DNA of 64,000 nucleotides from Lachnospiraceae bacterium (lineage in GTDB: Bacteria > Bacillota > Clostridia > Lachnospirales > Lachnospiraceae): assembly GCA_017521985.1 (NCBI GenBank), contig JAFXAZ010000016.1, forward strand, positions 1 to 64,000. Direction: 5' to 3'. The notes below the pieces were generated by a model, which was not told the origin of the DNA, searched no databases, and worked only from the letters and a program-made list of their open reading frames with translations. Positions 35,201-43,097 of this stretch are shown piece by piece (within the stretch, counting starts at the first letter, position 1; the number at the start of each line of letters is the position of its first letter). A program made the translations under genes and the position numbers.

Positions 35201-35735
35201 CACTGCTGATTTTATGCTGGATGAAGAAAGTGGTAAGGTAAATGTAGAAGATGGCACTACCCAGACCATTGGAGGTATGATTAACGCAAAAACCATTAAA
35301 TACACCAAAAACGACAAAACCATGGCATTTCTGGAAATTGAGGACTTGTATGGTATTGTGGAAGTGGTGGTATTTCCAAAGGACTATGAGCGCAACAGCC
35401 AGCTTTTAAACGAGGATGCAAAGGTGTTTGTAAAGGGACGGGTATCCTTGGAAGAAGACAAAAACGGCAAGCTGATATGTGAACGAATTATTCCGTTTGA
35501 CGAAATCGGCAAAAAATTATGGGTGCGTTTTGATACCATGGAGCAGTATCGTCAGGCTAATTCGACACTTATGGAAGTGTTGGAGGAAAGCGATGGGCGG
35601 GACCAGGTAATCATTTTTATTGCCGAAGGCAAGCGTAAAAAAGTGCTTCCGCCGGAATGCAATGTAAAAGCAGATGATTTATTGTTGGAAAAATTATATG
35701 AAAAATTTGGTAAAAACAATATAAAGGTCGTATAA
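32262..35735 (+). CDS. dnaE: DNA polymerase III subunit alpha
   Basis: This 1157-residue replicative-type C-family polymerase is of the DnaE form, with no exonuclease insert and so not PolC. Order: PHP domain (HLHVHTEYSLLDG at residues 4-16), palm with GRGSAAGSIVSYC and the catalytic aspartates in PDIDIDFCFERR (near 405-415). The finger region has RHTSMHAAGVVI and FNKSHAACYAVVAYQTAY, then a helix-hairpin-helix region, and a C-terminal OB domain (GGMINAKTIKYTKNDKTMAF). I chose the ATG at 32262 because an AGGAG site precedes it; the upstream TTG overlaps that site. Confidence 0.95.
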   Translation: MAFTHLHVHTEYSLLDGSNKIKEYVKRVKELGMNSAAITDHGVMYGVIDFYRACKAEGINPVIGCEVYVAPNSRFDKELTGGEDRYYHLVLLAENNTGYQNLMKIVSKGFTEGYYYRPRVDMEVLREYHEGIIALSACLAGEVQRYIMKGLYDEAIKMALKYRDCFGEGNYFLELQDHGLPEQRTVNHQLMRMSRELNIPLVATNDVHYTYEDDVDSHDILLCLQTGKKLADEDRMRYEGGQYFVKSEEEMRRLFPYAQEALDNTQKIADRCHVDIEFGVTKLPHFEVPEGFTPWTYLNHLCFTGLHERYGEDENQPAGNTGQTLKERLDYELSVIKRMGYVDYFLIVWDFINYAKKNGIAVGPGRGSAAGSIVSYCLHITDIDPIRYSLLFERFLNPERVSMPDIDIDFCFERRQEVIDYVGIKYGAEKVVQIVTFGTLQAKGVIRDVARVMDLPYAYADALAKQIPNELNITLDRALELNPELRAQYENDDQVHYLIDMCKRLEGLPRHTSMHAAGVVICPSAADDFVPLSRGSDGSITTQFTMTTLEELGLLKMDFLGLRTLTVIQKAVDLVKESTGVALNMSAIDYDDKAVLDYIGTGKTEGVFQLESAGMKNFMKELKPQNLEDIIAGVSLYRPGPMDFIPQYVKGKNSGDEVTYLCPQLEPILSPTYGCIVYQEQVMQIVRDLGGYSLGRSDLVRRAMSKKKQSVMEKERANFVNGNAEEGVPGCAGNGISADVAGKIYDNMMDFAKYAFNKSHAACYAVVAYQTAYLKYYYPVQFMAALLTSVIDNPRKVAEYIVCCRNMGIEILPPDVNESSGEFGVSGNAVRYALLAIKSVGRPSIEFIYQERKDHGVYKSIHDFLTRVQNGDVNKRAVENFIKAGALDCLGGTRKQFMYVYVPIMDRLANGKKNHIAGQMSLLDLLNDDAKEEFEVTMPNVGEYTKEELLTMEKEVLGIYISGHPLESYMNIWKNNITATTADFMLDEESGKVNVEDGTTQTIGGMINAKTIKYTKNDKTMAFLEIEDLYGIVEVVVFPKDYERNSQLLNEDAKVFVKGRVSLEEDKNGKLICERIIPFDEIGKKLWVRFDTMEQYRQANSTLMEVLEESDGRDQVIIFIAEGKRKKVLPPECNVKADDLLLEKLYEKFGKNNIKVV

Positions 35736-35740
35736 AGGCA

Positions 35741-35769
35741 TTGCAATCTGAGGGTAAATGTATTAAACT
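35741..35769 (+). promoter_or_regulatory. Probable promoter of pfkA operon
   Basis: -35 TTGCAA (35741-35746), 17-bp spacer, -10 TAAACT (35764-35769), about 70 bp before the pfkA start. Confidence 0.45.
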
Positions 35770-35843
35770 ACTAAGAGATTAGATTGTTATTTAATTCACA
35801 TACTGGAAATGTAATGAAACTTAAGAAAGTGAAGGATATAAAT

Positions 35844-36818
35844 ATGGCAAATAGTATTAGAACAATCGGTGTTTTGACAAGTGGCGGCGATGCTCCGGGT
35901 ATGAATGCGGCAATTCGTGCCGTGGTTCGAGAAGGTCTTGCCAGAGGTGTAAAGGTTAAGGGTATTTACAGAGGCTATCATGGTCTTTTGAATGAAGAAA
36001 TCGTGGATATGGACTCCAGAAGCGTTTCTGATATTATACAGAGAGGCGGTACAATTTTAGGTACTGCAAGATGCAGCGAGTTTATGGAACGTGAAGGACA
36101 GCAAAGAGGTGCCGATATTTGCCGTAAGCATGGTATTGACGGTATTGTTGTGATTGGCGGTGACGGTTCTTACCGAGGAGCTCAAAAGCTTTCTCATTTG
36201 GGAATCAATACAATTGGTATTCCGGGTACTATTGACCTTGATATTTCTTCTACAGATTATACGCTGGGCTTTGACACGGCTGTTAATACTGCCATGGAAG
36301 CTATTGATAAAATTCGTGATACATCCTCTTCTCATGAAAGATGCTCCGTTATTGAAGTAATGGGCAGACATGCAGGTTACATTGCACTTTGGTGTGGTGT
36401 TGCCAATGGTGCAGAAGATATTTTGATTCCTGAAAAATATGACTATAACGAAATGGATGTTATTAACAATATTATTGCAAATCGTAAAAAAGGTAAAAAG
36501 CATCATTTGATTATCAATGCGGAAGGCATCGGTCATTCTATTTCCATGGCTCGCAGAATTGAAGCGGCTACCGGTATTGAAACTCGTGCTACTATTCTGG
36601 GTCATATGCAGCGTGGCGGGCGTCCGACTTGTAAGGATCGTTTCTATGGTTCCATGATGGGTTCTTATGCGGCTGACATCCTGATTGAGGGCAAGACCAA
36701 TCGTGTAGTGGCTGTGCAGCATGGGGAAATTGTAGACATTGATATTGATGAGGCATTGACAATGAAGAAAAATATTGACGATTATCAGTATCAGGTTAGT
36801 AAGATTTTAGGTCGTTAA
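35844..36818 (+). CDS. pfkA: ATP-dependent 6-phosphofructokinase
   Basis: PfkA phosphorylates fructose 6-phosphate in glycolysis. The ATG at 35844 gives 324 residues, the usual length, with GAAGGA 8 bp upstream; an upstream start would add 20 unlikely residues. Motifs are TSGGDAPGMNAAIR (residues about 11-24), GGDGSYRGA (the Gly in GGDGS indicates ATP, not pyrophosphate, use), and PGTIDLDISSTDYTLGFDTA. The last replaces the usual Asn of TIDND by Leu but keeps both aspartates, including the catalytic base; I have seen this variant in the family. It forms a run with the RNA methyltransferase and proC genes. Confidence 0.93.
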   Translation: MANSIRTIGVLTSGGDAPGMNAAIRAVVREGLARGVKVKGIYRGYHGLLNEEIVDMDSRSVSDIIQRGGTILGTARCSEFMEREGQQRGADICRKHGIDGIVVIGGDGSYRGAQKLSHLGINTIGIPGTIDLDISSTDYTLGFDTAVNTAMEAIDKIRDTSSSHERCSVIEVMGRHAGYIALWCGVANGAEDILIPEKYDYNEMDVINNIIANRKKGKKHHLIINAEGIGHSISMARRIEAATGIETRATILGHMQRGGRPTCKDRFYGSMMGSYAADILIEGKTNRVVAVQHGEIVDIDIDEALTMKKNIDDYQYQVSKILGR

Positions 36819-36829
36819 TCAGGAGCAGT

Positions 36830-37615
36830 ATGATTACCAGTATTTCAAATGCACAGGTCAAGCAGGTGTGCGCGTATGTGCAGAAAGCTAAGGAACGGCG
36901 TAAAGACCGCATCTTTGTGGTGGAAGGACCGAAGATGTTTGAGGAAGCGCCTGCAGAACGAATTTATAAAGTGTATGCTACACAGAGCTTTTGTGACAAG
37001 CATACTACAGACGGTATGGGGGCTAAGTTAAAAGAGACCGGATTTGAAGTAGTCAGTGATGAAGTCCTTGCCAAGATGTCTGATACTAAGACACCGCAAG
37101 GTATTTTGTGTCTGGTGAAGTGGCCGGAATATTCTTTGGAAGACTTATTGCTTAGAAAAAAAGGTGTCTTTGTGGTGTTAGAGGACTTACAGGACCCGGG
37201 CAATCTGGGCACCATTATTCGTACCGGAGAAGGGGCAGGTATTGCCGGTGTTATTATGAGTGGGAATACAGTGGATATTTTTAATCCAAAGACCATTCGT
37301 GCCACTATGGGCAGTATTTATCGTGTTCCGTTTGTGTATGTGCAGGATATGGCACAGGCTATAAAAAGGCTTAAAAGGGCGGATATTGCAGTGTATGCGG
37401 CACATTTAAAAGGGGAGCAGTATTATGATGCCTTTGATTATACCAAGGGGTGTGCATTCTTAATTGGTAACGAAGGCAATGGTTTAAAAGAAGAAACAGC
37501 GTTACTTGCGGACACGTATGTTAAGATTCCGATGGCAGGTCAGGTAGAGAGTTTGAATGCAGCAATTGCAACCACGCTTTTTATGTATGAAGCTGCCAGA
37601 CAAAGGGGATTTTAG
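36830..37615 (+). CDS. TrmH/SpoU-family RNA 2'-O-ribose methyltransferase
   Basis: This 261-residue SPOUT methyltransferase uses S-adenosylmethionine on rRNA or tRNA riboses. An N-terminal substrate-binding domain (residues 1-95, with KERRKDRIFVVEGPKM) precedes the knotted catalytic domain. SpoU motifs are 1 LEDLQDPGNLGTIIRT, 2 AFLIGNEGNGLKEE and 3 IPMAGQVESLNAAIATTLF. The exact target nucleotide cannot be told. AGGAG precedes ATG. It starts 12 bp after pfkA and 10 bp before proC. Confidence 0.88.
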   Translation: MITSISNAQVKQVCAYVQKAKERRKDRIFVVEGPKMFEEAPAERIYKVYATQSFCDKHTTDGMGAKLKETGFEVVSDEVLAKMSDTKTPQGILCLVKWPEYSLEDLLLRKKGVFVVLEDLQDPGNLGTIIRTGEGAGIAGVIMSGNTVDIFNPKTIRATMGSIYRVPFVYVQDMAQAIKRLKRADIAVYAAHLKGEQYYDAFDYTKGCAFLIGNEGNGLKEETALLADTYVKIPMAGQVESLNAAIATTLFMYEAARQRGF

Positions 37616-37624
37616 GAGGTTATT

Positions 37625-38419
37625 ATGAAACTGGGATTTATCGGACTTGGGAATATGGCAAAAGCAATTTTGGCAGGCCTGCTTAGGTCAGGCATGTTTG
37701 CGGCAGAAGATGTGTTAGGCAGTGATGCGGCAGAGGCAATGAGGCTTAAAGCTGCAGAAGTGTACGGCATTCAGGCTGTTCCATCAAATGCAGAAGTGGC
37801 AATGGCGTCAGATGTCCTTGTTTTGGCGGTAAAGCCTCAGTTTTTGGAAGGGGTTCTGACAGAACTTACCGATTTTATAAAGGAAGATACTTTAATAATC
37901 AGTATCGCAGCAGGAAAGAGCCTTGCATGGCTGGAAGAAAAGCTTGGCAAAAGGGTTAGAATGCTTCGTTTTATGCCAAATACAGCGGCTATGGTAGGTG
38001 AAAGCAGTACAGCTATTTGCAGAAATGCGTATGCAACAGATGAAGATGTTGCACTGGCAGTAAAGATGTGTGAATCTTTTGGTACAGCACAGGTTATTGA
38101 TGAGAAGCTGATGGATGTATTTAGCGCTATCGGCGGCAGCAGCCCGGCATTTGCATTCCTTTATATGGAAGCTCTGGCGGATGGTGCAGTGGCATCCGGC
38201 ATGCCTCGTAAGATGGCCTATGAAATTGCAGCACAGGCTACCCTTGGTGCAGCAAAGCTCATGCGTGAAAGCGGAGAGCATCCGGGTACGCTAAAGGACA
38301 TGGTTTGCTCACCGGGAGGCACTACCATTCAGGGAGTGAAAGCCTTGGAGCAAGGCAGCGTAAGGGGCAGTATTATGGCTGCAATGGATGCATGCGTGGA
38401 AAAATCTAAGAATTTATAA
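37625..38419 (+). CDS. proC: Pyrroline-5-carboxylate reductase
   Basis: ProC catalyses the last step of proline synthesis, reducing pyrroline-5-carboxylate with NAD(P)H. The 264-residue protein has the Rossmann start GFIGLGNMAKAILAGL, LAVKPQFLEGVL, the FMPNTAAMVGESSTAI segment, and the signature SPGGTTIQGVKALEQG near the C-terminus. It has a strong TTAGGAGG site and is followed by a terminator. Last gene of the pfkA transcription unit. Confidence 0.95.
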   Translation: MKLGFIGLGNMAKAILAGLLRSGMFAAEDVLGSDAAEAMRLKAAEVYGIQAVPSNAEVAMASDVLVLAVKPQFLEGVLTELTDFIKEDTLIISIAAGKSLAWLEEKLGKRVRMLRFMPNTAAMVGESSTAICRNAYATDEDVALAVKMCESFGTAQVIDEKLMDVFSAIGGSSPAFAFLYMEALADGAVASGMPRKMAYEIAAQATLGAAKLMRESGEHPGTLKDMVCSPGGTTIQGVKALEQGSVRGSIMAAMDACVEKSKNL

Positions 38420-38442
38420 CAATTGTCAAATTATACAAAAGT

Positions 38443-38487
38443 GGGGCGAACAACCTAAATTTTAGGAGGTTTCGCCTCTTTTTTTGT
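38443..38487 (+). terminator. Rho-independent terminator after proC
   Basis: GGGGCGAA (38443-38450) pairs with TTCGCCTC (38471-38478), with further inner pairing, followed by a run of seven or more T. Confidence 0.75.
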
Positions 38488-38549
38488 TGTCAAAGTGCAC
38501 AAAAATGCCTTTTTGGCGGTCTTTTTGCTATTTTTTTGAGAGCAAAAGG

Positions 38550-38578
38550 TTGACAAGGAGAACATATTTTGTTAATAT
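38550..38578 (+). promoter_or_regulatory. Upstream promoter P1 of the SH3/SleB-like hydrolase gene
   Basis: -35 TTGACA (38550-38555), 17-bp spacer, -10 TAATAT (38573-38578). The leader would be about 95 nt. Confidence 0.65.
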
Positions 38579-38609
38579 CCATAACGTGCTTTTCAAAATT
38601 GTAACAAAA

Positions 38610-38638
38610 TTGTAACAAATACGCTGTCGATGTAATAT
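38610..38638 (+). promoter_or_regulatory. Downstream promoter P2 of the SH3/SleB-like hydrolase gene
   Basis: -35 TTGTAA (38610-38615), 17-bp spacer, -10 TAATAT (38633-38638), the same -10 as P1. It lies within a tandem ATTGTAACAAA duplication. Confidence 0.55.
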
Positions 38639-38677
38639 ATTTGATACAGGCAGTGATTTATTGGAGGATATATTAAA

Positions 38678-39751
38678 GTGAAAAGATATATTAAGGTTAC
38701 AGTAAGTGTCTTTGCGCTGCTGTGTATGCTGGTGAGTGGACTGAATAGTTACTCCATGCATGTAGGAGCAACTGCAAGCACTGTTAAGACCTGTTTGGAT
38801 AATTACAATAGTGGTGTTGCGTCTTTGCTTGACCCTACAAACAGTACAACCAAAGAAGAAATTAAATTAATAGAAACCAAAGAGGAAACAGTTTACGAGT
38901 TGGTAATGAGTAATGTTACCAATACATTAAATGTCAGAGAAGAGCCCAAGGATGACGCAATGATAACCGGTAAGCTTTACAGAGACTGTGGTGCAGTGGT
39001 ACTGGAAAGGGCAGAGGGTTGGACCAAAATCAAGAGTGGAGAGTTGGTCGGCTGGGCAAGAGATGAATACTTATACTTTGGCGAAGAAGCAAAAGCCGAG
39101 GCTTTGAGAGTGGGGTATTCCGTTGCGGTAGTAAAGAGTGAAGCTATTCGTGTGCGTGAAGAGGCAAATAAGGAAGCAGCAGTTTTAGGTTATGCTGCAA
39201 ATGGTGAGACACTTACGATAGTGGATGAAGTTGACGAAAACTGGTTATGTGTAGAATATGACGAGGGAATTGGTTATATTTCACGTGAGCATGTATCAGA
39301 AGAGTTCAGCGTGGACCTGGGTGAGAGTATGGATGAAATCACCGAACGTAAAATGAAGGAAGAAGCAGAAAAACGCAAGCTTGTAAAATATTTTGGCTCT
39401 ATGTCTGCAGATGAGTATGAGTTGTTTTTATTGGCTGCCTTAATTTATTGCGAAGCTGGCGGCGAAAGCTATGAAGGTAAGTTGGCAGTAGGTGCTGTGG
39501 TATGTAATCGTATCAGAAGTTCTTCCTACGCAGATACTCTACAAGGTGTTATTTATGCATCCGGTCAGTTTACACCTGCAATGACCGGTAAGTTAGACCG
39601 TGTTATGGCAGCAGGGAAAGTGCCACAGAGCTGTTTTGATGCAGCGATAGAAGCTTTAGGAGGCTACACCAACGTAGGTGACTGCCTGTATTTCCGTAGA
39701 AATAACGGAACACGTCAGGGTACGGTTATTGGAAATCATGTATTCTACTAA
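38678..39751 (+). CDS. Secreted SH3-domain cell-wall hydrolase (SleB-like)
   Basis: This 357-residue exported protein has a signal peptide (residues 1-31), two bacterial SH3 domains (about 75-130, TNTLNVREEPKDDAMITGKL; and about 145-205, EAIRVREEANKEAAVLGYA), a charged helix, and a C-terminal hydrolase_2/SleB domain. The predicted catalytic glutamate is Glu259 in IYCEAGGESYEGKLAVGAV. SleB enzymes are lytic transglycosylases acting on spore cortex or cell wall; the SH3 domains suggest wall binding in growing cells. It starts at GTG with GGAGG 10 bp upstream and is driven by two promoter candidates. Confidence 0.88.
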   Translation: MKRYIKVTVSVFALLCMLVSGLNSYSMHVGATASTVKTCLDNYNSGVASLLDPTNSTTKEEIKLIETKEETVYELVMSNVTNTLNVREEPKDDAMITGKLYRDCGAVVLERAEGWTKIKSGELVGWARDEYLYFGEEAKAEALRVGYSVAVVKSEAIRVREEANKEAAVLGYAANGETLTIVDEVDENWLCVEYDEGIGYISREHVSEEFSVDLGESMDEITERKMKEEAEKRKLVKYFGSMSADEYELFLLAALIYCEAGGESYEGKLAVGAVVCNRIRSSSYADTLQGVIYASGQFTPAMTGKLDRVMAAGKVPQSCFDAAIEALGGYTNVGDCLYFRRNNGTRQGTVIGNHVFY

Positions 39752-39959
39752 AACAAAATAAGATGGTATTGCCATAGGAAGCGAAAAGAGATTGTTTAAA
39801 AGACAGTCTCTTTTTTTTAGTGTTCACAAAAAATTTGCAGATATTTTTCAGAAAATTATTGTCAAATTCTGTCGAATGCTTCATAATTATTTCATAAGTC
39901 TTAATAAAATATTTATAATAAATGGTGCGTGTTTGTACCGAGAAGGAAACAAAGTTATT

Positions 39960-41156
39960 ATGAAGAAAAAAGAACCGTGGGTGAAACCACGTCATACCAT
40001 CGTACGAAAGCTGATAGGTGCCGTGCTTGCTCCATATGTAACATTAAAATACCATATAAAAATAACACCATTCAAAAATCCGGAAAAGAGGCAGTTTCTA
40101 ATTGTTATGAATCACCAGACTGCTTACGACCAGTTTTTTGTGGGGCTCGCCTTTGATTGTCCGGTATATTATATTGCTTCGGAGGATTTGTTCTCTATGG
40201 GATGGGTGTCCTCACTCATACGTTATCTGGTAGCACCGATTCCGATTAAAAAGCAGACTTCTGATTTGAAGGCGGTAAAGAATTGTGTGCGTGTGGTAAA
40301 AGAGGGTGGAACCATTGCACTGGCGCCGGAAGGAAATCGTACCTATAGTGGCAAGATGGTATATGTGAAACCATCTATTATCAAATTACTGCGTGTGCTA
40401 AAGCTGCCACTGGCTATTTTTCAGATTAAAGGCGGGTATGGGGTACAGCCTCGTTGGAGTGATGTGGTACGAAAGGGCAAGATGTCTGCCGGTGTGACCA
40501 GGGTGATTGAGCCGGAGGAATACAAGACACTTACCGATGATGAACTCTATGATTTGATTTTAACGGAATTAAACGGTGATGAAACCGCTATAAAGGAATG
40601 CTATTATCACAAGAAAAATGCAGAGTATCTCGAACGCGTGATTTATGTGTGTCCTCACTGCGGACTTTCGTCATTTGCAAGTCACAAGGATATTTTAGAA
40701 TGTAATACGTGTGGACGTCAATTCAGATACCTTCCGTCTAAAGAGTTTGAAGGTGTGAACTGCGAAGCGCCATTTGTAAATGTTTCCGATTGGTATGACT
40801 ATCAGTGTGATTTTGTGAATAAGCTGGATTATACAGCATATCTTGAGACACCAATGTATCAGGAAGAGGTTTGTCTGTCAGAGGTCATTTTATATAAAAA
40901 CAAAAAGATGATAAATAAAAATGCCCGAATAGCACTTTACGGAGACCGCGTAGTGATAGATGAGATGGAAATAGCATTTGAACAGGCAGGTACCATTACC
41001 GTTTTGGGCAAAAACAAACTGAATATTTACATAGGTGAAAAAGTTTATCAGCTGAAGGGCGATAAATCGTTTAATGCCTTGAAGTATGTAAATATGTTCT
41101 ATCATTACAAAAATGTAAGCAAAGGAGAAAATGATGAGCAATTTTTGGGACTCTAG
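39960..41156 (+). CDS. PlsC-like 1-acylglycerol-3-phosphate acyltransferase with zinc-ribbon extension
   Basis: This 398-residue membrane-associated enzyme transfers a fatty acyl chain to lysophosphatidate or a similar acceptor. The N-terminal half is PlsC: NHQTAYDQF (the NHx4D catalytic motif) near residue 50, and APEGNRTYSGKM (the EGxR-type motif) near 123. The C-terminal half is unusual, with a zinc ribbon CPHCGLSSFASHKD...CNTCGR (near 225-255) and a beta-rich tail. I chose ATG 39960, with GAAGGAAAC upstream. The last 26 bases overlap gltS. Confidence 0.8.
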   Translation: MKKKEPWVKPRHTIVRKLIGAVLAPYVTLKYHIKITPFKNPEKRQFLIVMNHQTAYDQFFVGLAFDCPVYYIASEDLFSMGWVSSLIRYLVAPIPIKKQTSDLKAVKNCVRVVKEGGTIALAPEGNRTYSGKMVYVKPSIIKLLRVLKLPLAIFQIKGGYGVQPRWSDVVRKGKMSAGVTRVIEPEEYKTLTDDELYDLILTELNGDETAIKECYYHKKNAEYLERVIYVCPHCGLSSFASHKDILECNTCGRQFRYLPSKEFEGVNCEAPFVNVSDWYDYQCDFVNKLDYTAYLETPMYQEEVCLSEVILYKNKKMINKNARIALYGDRVVIDEMEIAFEQAGTITVLGKNKLNIYIGEKVYQLKGDKSFNALKYVNMFYHYKNVSKGENDEQFLGL

Positions 41157-42507
41157 TGTATGGGGGAGTATGAATCTGGTCACAGTGTTACTTCTCAGTT
41201 TATTAGCAGCAAGTTTATTAAAGAAATCTGTTAAGTTCTTGCAGGATTCTTTGATTCCCACTTCTGTGGTTGGTGGTGCAATTTTACTGTGTATTGCAGC
41301 AATATACAAATTTATCACAAAAGATGTGATGTTTGACACCGCATTTTTCGGAGGAAATGGTTCTTCTGTGTTAGAGGTTGTTACATATCATACATTGGCA
41401 CTTGGATTTATTGCATCTGCTTTTACCGGTTCCACTCAAAAGCTTAGTAAGCAAAGAAACATTGAAATATTCAACACCGGTGTAACAACGGTTTCCACAT
41501 ATCTCATTCAGGCTATTGTGGGGCTTGGTATTACGATTATAGCTGCACATATTATGAAGGACTTTTTCTCAGCGTCTGGCATTTTGTTGCCGTTTGGTTA
41601 TGGGCAGGGTACCGGTCAGGCGTTAAACTATGGAAATATTTATGAAACGGAGTACGGATTTGCAGGTGGTAAGAGCTTTGGTCTGACTGTAGCTGCCATG
41701 GGATTTTTGTCCGCAAGTATTGGTGGTGTTATTCATCTGAATGTATCCAAGAATCGGAAAAAACGCGAACAAGCGGTGGAAAGACAAGTGATGGCTGAGG
41801 ATAGAGCGACGGAAAAGGATATTCCTATTTTTGAAAATATGGATACCTTGAGTGTTCAGGTTGCATTTGTACTTATGGCATATTTTATTACCTATATTGC
41901 CATGAGTTTATTGGGTGCTTTGCTCCCTGGAATGAAGGCTGTGATTTTTGGCTTTAACTTCCTTTTGGGTGTACTTATGGCTACATTGTCCAAAATAATT
42001 ATTAATAAAATGTATCAAAAAAATATCTTAAAAAAGAAATACATCAATGAGTTCTTAATGGTTCGTGTGAGAAATTTTTTCTTTGATATTATGGTGGTGG
42101 CCGGTATAGCGGCGATTCGATTAAATGCGTTGGGTAAATATTTGGGAATATTAATTATCCTTGGTTTAGCAGGAGCGGTTGTAACCTATATTTATCTTCG
42201 TATTGTTTGCAGAGTGTTGTTTAAAGCTTACGAAGAAGAGCAGTTCCTTGCTATGTATGGCATGCTTACCGGAACGGCAAGTACCGGCATTATTCTTCTG
42301 CGCGAAATCGACGATAATTTTAAAACCCCGGTTTCCGACAATTTGGTATACCAAAACTTTCCGGCAATTATATTTGGATTCCCAATGATGCTCTTGGCTA
42401 CCTTGGCACCAAAGATGCCTGGGATAACTTTGTTGATTATAGTGGTGTTCTTTATCGTGATGAATATTATTTTATTTCGCTCCTTTATTTTTAAAAAACG
42501 TAAATAA
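41131..42507 (+). CDS. gltS: Sodium/glutamate symporter (GltS family)
   Basis: This 458-residue integral membrane protein has about 11-12 helices and the GltS layout of two inverted halves joined by a charged cytoplasmic loop (KNRKKREQAVERQ, near 210). Glycine-rich re-entrant motifs are GYGQGTGQALNYG in the first half and GMLTGTASTGIILLREID in the second, as expected for the glutamate and sodium sites. Translation may start at the first or second of two adjacent ATG codons behind AAAGGAG. It overlaps the acyltransferase gene. Confidence 0.85.
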   Translation: MMSNFWDSSVWGSMNLVTVLLLSLLAASLLKKSVKFLQDSLIPTSVVGGAILLCIAAIYKFITKDVMFDTAFFGGNGSSVLEVVTYHTLALGFIASAFTGSTQKLSKQRNIEIFNTGVTTVSTYLIQAIVGLGITIIAAHIMKDFFSASGILLPFGYGQGTGQALNYGNIYETEYGFAGGKSFGLTVAAMGFLSASIGGVIHLNVSKNRKKREQAVERQVMAEDRATEKDIPIFENMDTLSVQVAFVLMAYFITYIAMSLLGALLPGMKAVIFGFNFLLGVLMATLSKIIINKMYQKNILKKKYINEFLMVRVRNFFFDIMVVAGIAAIRLNALGKYLGILIILGLAGAVVTYIYLRIVCRVLFKAYEEEQFLAMYGMLTGTASTGIILLREIDDNFKTPVSDNLVYQNFPAIIFGFPMMLLATLAPKMPGITLLIIVVFFIVMNIILFRSFIFKKRK

Positions 42508-42556
42508 AATACGGTAAGTTGGCACAATATGCCACTTTAATGTGCTAAAAAATAAA

Positions 42557-42585
42557 TTGCGTGCCAAGAGGATTTATAGTATACT
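42557..42585 (+). promoter_or_regulatory. Probable promoter of the NfeD/SPFH operon
   Basis: -35 TTGCGT (42557-42562), 17-bp spacer, -10 TATACT (42580-42585), 30 bp before the NfeD-like gene. Confidence 0.55.
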
Positions 42586-42615
42586 ATAAGTAACTCAGGA
42601 AAAGGAGGCGCGAGG

Positions 42616-43071
42616 ATGGATAATATATTTTTTATCAACCCAGTATACTTTTGGCTGATAACGATGATTCTATTTATAGGATTTGAATTGGCAACCATGG
42701 GACTTACCACCATGTGGTTTGCACTGGGCGCATTGGCTGCTTTGGCAGTAGCAGCAGTGGGAGGAGCTGTTTGGCTTCAGGTAATTGTATTTTTTGTTGT
42801 ATCGTTGCTTGCATTGTTTGGTTTTAGGAATCTTGCCAAAGACCATTTTAATCGCAACCGCGTAAAGACAAATGCAGACAGTCTCATCGGCCGGAAAGGT
42901 ATTGTGACGGAAGAGGTTTCCAATATTTATGCTACCGGTCAGGTAACCGTTGCAGGACAGGAGTGGACAGCTCGTTCTGTAGATGACAGTGTCACCCTGG
43001 AAAAAGGAGAAATGGTTGTCATTCGCAGCATCAGCGGAGTAAAACTGATGGTGGAACGCATTGCAGAGTAG
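42616..43071 (+). CDS. NfeD-family membrane protein
   Basis: This 151-residue protein has three to four membrane helices in its first 80 residues (including WLITMILFIGFELATMGL and VIVFFVVSLLALFGF). A C-terminal OB-fold domain follows, beginning LIGRKGIVTEEVSNIYATGQV. NfeD proteins pair with SPFH proteins and modulate membrane microdomain scaffolds. The SPFH partner follows after 26 bp. There is a GGAGGCG ribosome site and a good promoter. Confidence 0.88.
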   Translation: MDNIFFINPVYFWLITMILFIGFELATMGLTTMWFALGALAALAVAAVGGAVWLQVIVFFVVSLLALFGFRNLAKDHFNRNRVKTNADSLIGRKGIVTEEVSNIYATGQVTVAGQEWTARSVDDSVTLEKGEMVVIRSISGVKLMVERIAE

Positions 43072-43097
43072 TATGTTTAGTAGAAAGGAAGTTGATT

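Noticed and set aside
36057-36722. Minus-strand 221-codon frame over pfkA
   Set aside because: Shadow of the conserved pfkA codons; composition (His/Asn/Thr-rich) is typical of an antisense artefact.
35844-36818. Pyrophosphate-dependent phosphofructokinase because of the TIDLD variant
   Set aside because: GGDGS and PGTID carry the glycines of ATP-type enzymes; the changed residue is not the specificity position.
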